Part shown: positions 33,775 through 34,562 of the stretch, piece by piece
How the letters are laid out: each line of letters starts with the position of its first letter
Position numbering within the stretch: the first letter of the stretch is position 1
DNA from: Pseudomonadota bacterium
Lineage (GTDB): Bacteria; Pseudomonadota; Alphaproteobacteria; Rhizobiales; Beijerinckiaceae
Assembly (NCBI GenBank): GCA_021777915.1
Contig: JAJYCZ010000014.1
Location: 1-34,562 of the forward strand
DNA: 34,562 nucleotides
Direction of reading: 5' to 3'
The notes under the pieces: generated by a model
What the model was told of the DNA's origin: nothing
The model's database searches: none
The model's input: only the letters and a program-made list of their open reading frames with translations
Translations under genes and position numbers: made by a program

Positions 33775-34562
33775 ATGAGCGCAACTCCAGCACCAAACGT
33801 CAAGAGCCCGGGGCCGGCGGCCGCCGCGACGGAAAAATCCTCGCTCTACGAGTCGCGCCAGCAGATTTACCCGCAAAGCGTCAGCGGCCGGTTCCGCAAC
33901 ATCAAATGGGCGCTGCTCGTCGGCGGCATGCTGCTCTATTATTTCCTGCCCTTCGTGCGGTGGGATCGCGGACCCGACCTTCCCTCGCAGGCGGTGCTGG
34001 TCGATCTGACCAATGGCCGGTTCTATTTCTTCGCCATCGAGATCTGGCCCCAGGAAGTCTATTATTTCACCGGCTTGCTGATCCTTGCCGCCTTCACCTT
34101 GTTCCTCATGAATGCGGTGGCGGGCCGCGTGTGGTGCGGCTATCTCTGCCCGCAGACGGTCTGGACCGACCTTTACCTCCTGGTCGAGCGCTGGACCGAG
34201 GGCGACCGCCGCGAGCGGATGATCAAGGCCAAACAGCCCTGGACCCCGCGAAGCCTGGCCGAGACCGCCCTGAAACATTTCCTGTGGCTGCTGATCGCCT
34301 GGTGGACCGGCGGCGCCTGGGTGCTCTATTTCGCCGACGCGCCGACCCTGGTGAAGCAGCTCGCAACACTCCAGGCGCCGGCGCAGGCCTATATCTGGAT
34401 CGCGATCCTCACCGCGAGCACCTATCTGCTTGCAGGCTTCGCCCGCGAGCAGGTCTGTCTCTACATGTGTCCCTGGCCGCGCATCCAGGCGGCGCTCACC
34501 GACGAATACGCCCTGAACGTCTCTTATCGAATCGATCGCGGCGAGCCGCGGGAATCGGTCAA
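33775..34562 (+). CDS. ccoG: Cytochrome c oxidase accessory protein CcoG (FixG), 5' part
   Basis: The first 262 residues of a polytopic iron-sulfur protein, cut by the window end. The start MSATPAPNVKSPG is followed by ESRQQIYPQSVSGRFRNIKW, a CcoG N-terminal hallmark, then several membrane helices. The ferredoxin-like cysteine motifs GRVWCGYLCPQTVWTD and REQVCLYMCPWPRIQAAL are also present. CcoG/FixG is involved in copper reduction for cbb3 oxidase assembly. It usually follows ccoNOQP, as here, at 209 bp from ccoP; the CcoH/I/S genes would be expected beyond the window. A GAG lies close to the ATG; the ribosome site is weak. Confidence 0.95.
   Translation, partial: MSATPAPNVKSPGPAAAATEKSSLYESRQQIYPQSVSGRFRNIKWALLVGGMLLYYFLPFVRWDRGPDLPSQAVLVDLTNGRFYFFAIEIWPQEVYYFTGLLILAAFTLFLMNAVAGRVWCGYLCPQTVWTDLYLLVERWTEGDRRERMIKAKQPWTPRSLAETALKHFLWLLIAWWTGGAWVLYFADAPTLVKQLATLQAPAQAYIWIAILTASTYLLAGFAREQVCLYMCPWPRIQAALTDEYALNVSYRIDRGEPRESV

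Overview
The window is dense, GC-rich bacterial chromosome with short intergenic gaps. Gene content and protein style point to an alphaproteobacterium of the Hyphomicrobiales (Rhizobiales), plausibly near Beijerinckiaceae or Methylocystaceae. The clues are the imuA-imuB-dnaE2 mutagenesis cassette, a cpa/tad Flp-pilus locus in Caulobacter-like order, an EipA (DUF1134) protein and a ccoNOQP-ccoG cluster with a FixK-type box. The family placement is inference; no rRNA or tRNA gene is visible.

Layout. (1) 1-4884: tail of imuA, then imuB and dnaE2, the translesion 'mutasome', tightly overlapped on the plus strand. (2) 4955-14891: Flp/Tad pilus locus. A minus-strand orphan pil_N-domain protein diverges from the pilin gene; pilA and the prepilin peptidase gene cpaA each carry their own terminator; then comes the long cpaB-cpaC-cpaD-cpaE-cpaF-tadB-tadC run. 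(3) 15115-17948: an EmrA/EmrB-type efflux pair with a 15-bp tandem repeat in the EmrA cytoplasmic tail. (4) 17966-20496, minus strand: a one-helix coiled-coil membrane protein, EipA and a CysQ-type phosphatase. (5) 20651-22704, plus strand: xseB, a pirin and ispE. (6) 22779-26655, minus strand: a cysteine-free DsrC/TusE-like protein, a soluble chemoreceptor with C-terminal CZB and PilZ domains, and a cation diffusion facilitator with an unusually long cytosolic tail. (7) 26775-29543, plus strand: glyoxalase I, a class II aldolase, an unrecognised 140-aa protein and a DedA-family membrane protein. (8) 29997-34562: a perfect FixK/FNR-like box, then ccoN-ccoO-ccoQ-ccoP and the start of ccoG, which runs off the end.

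Most genes are recognisable housekeeping or accessory functions. I found no phage, insertion sequence, CRISPR array or evident defence island. The items most worth following up are the cysteine-free DsrC-like protein, the MCP-CZB-PilZ receptor with an unassigned N-terminal region, the CDF transporter with three apparent tandem C-terminal domains, the orphan pil_N protein, the pentapeptide repeat in EmrA, and the inverted repeat upstream of cpaB. Several starts were moved inward from the longest open frame because a Shine-Dalgarno sequence or family-typical N-terminus supports an internal codon.
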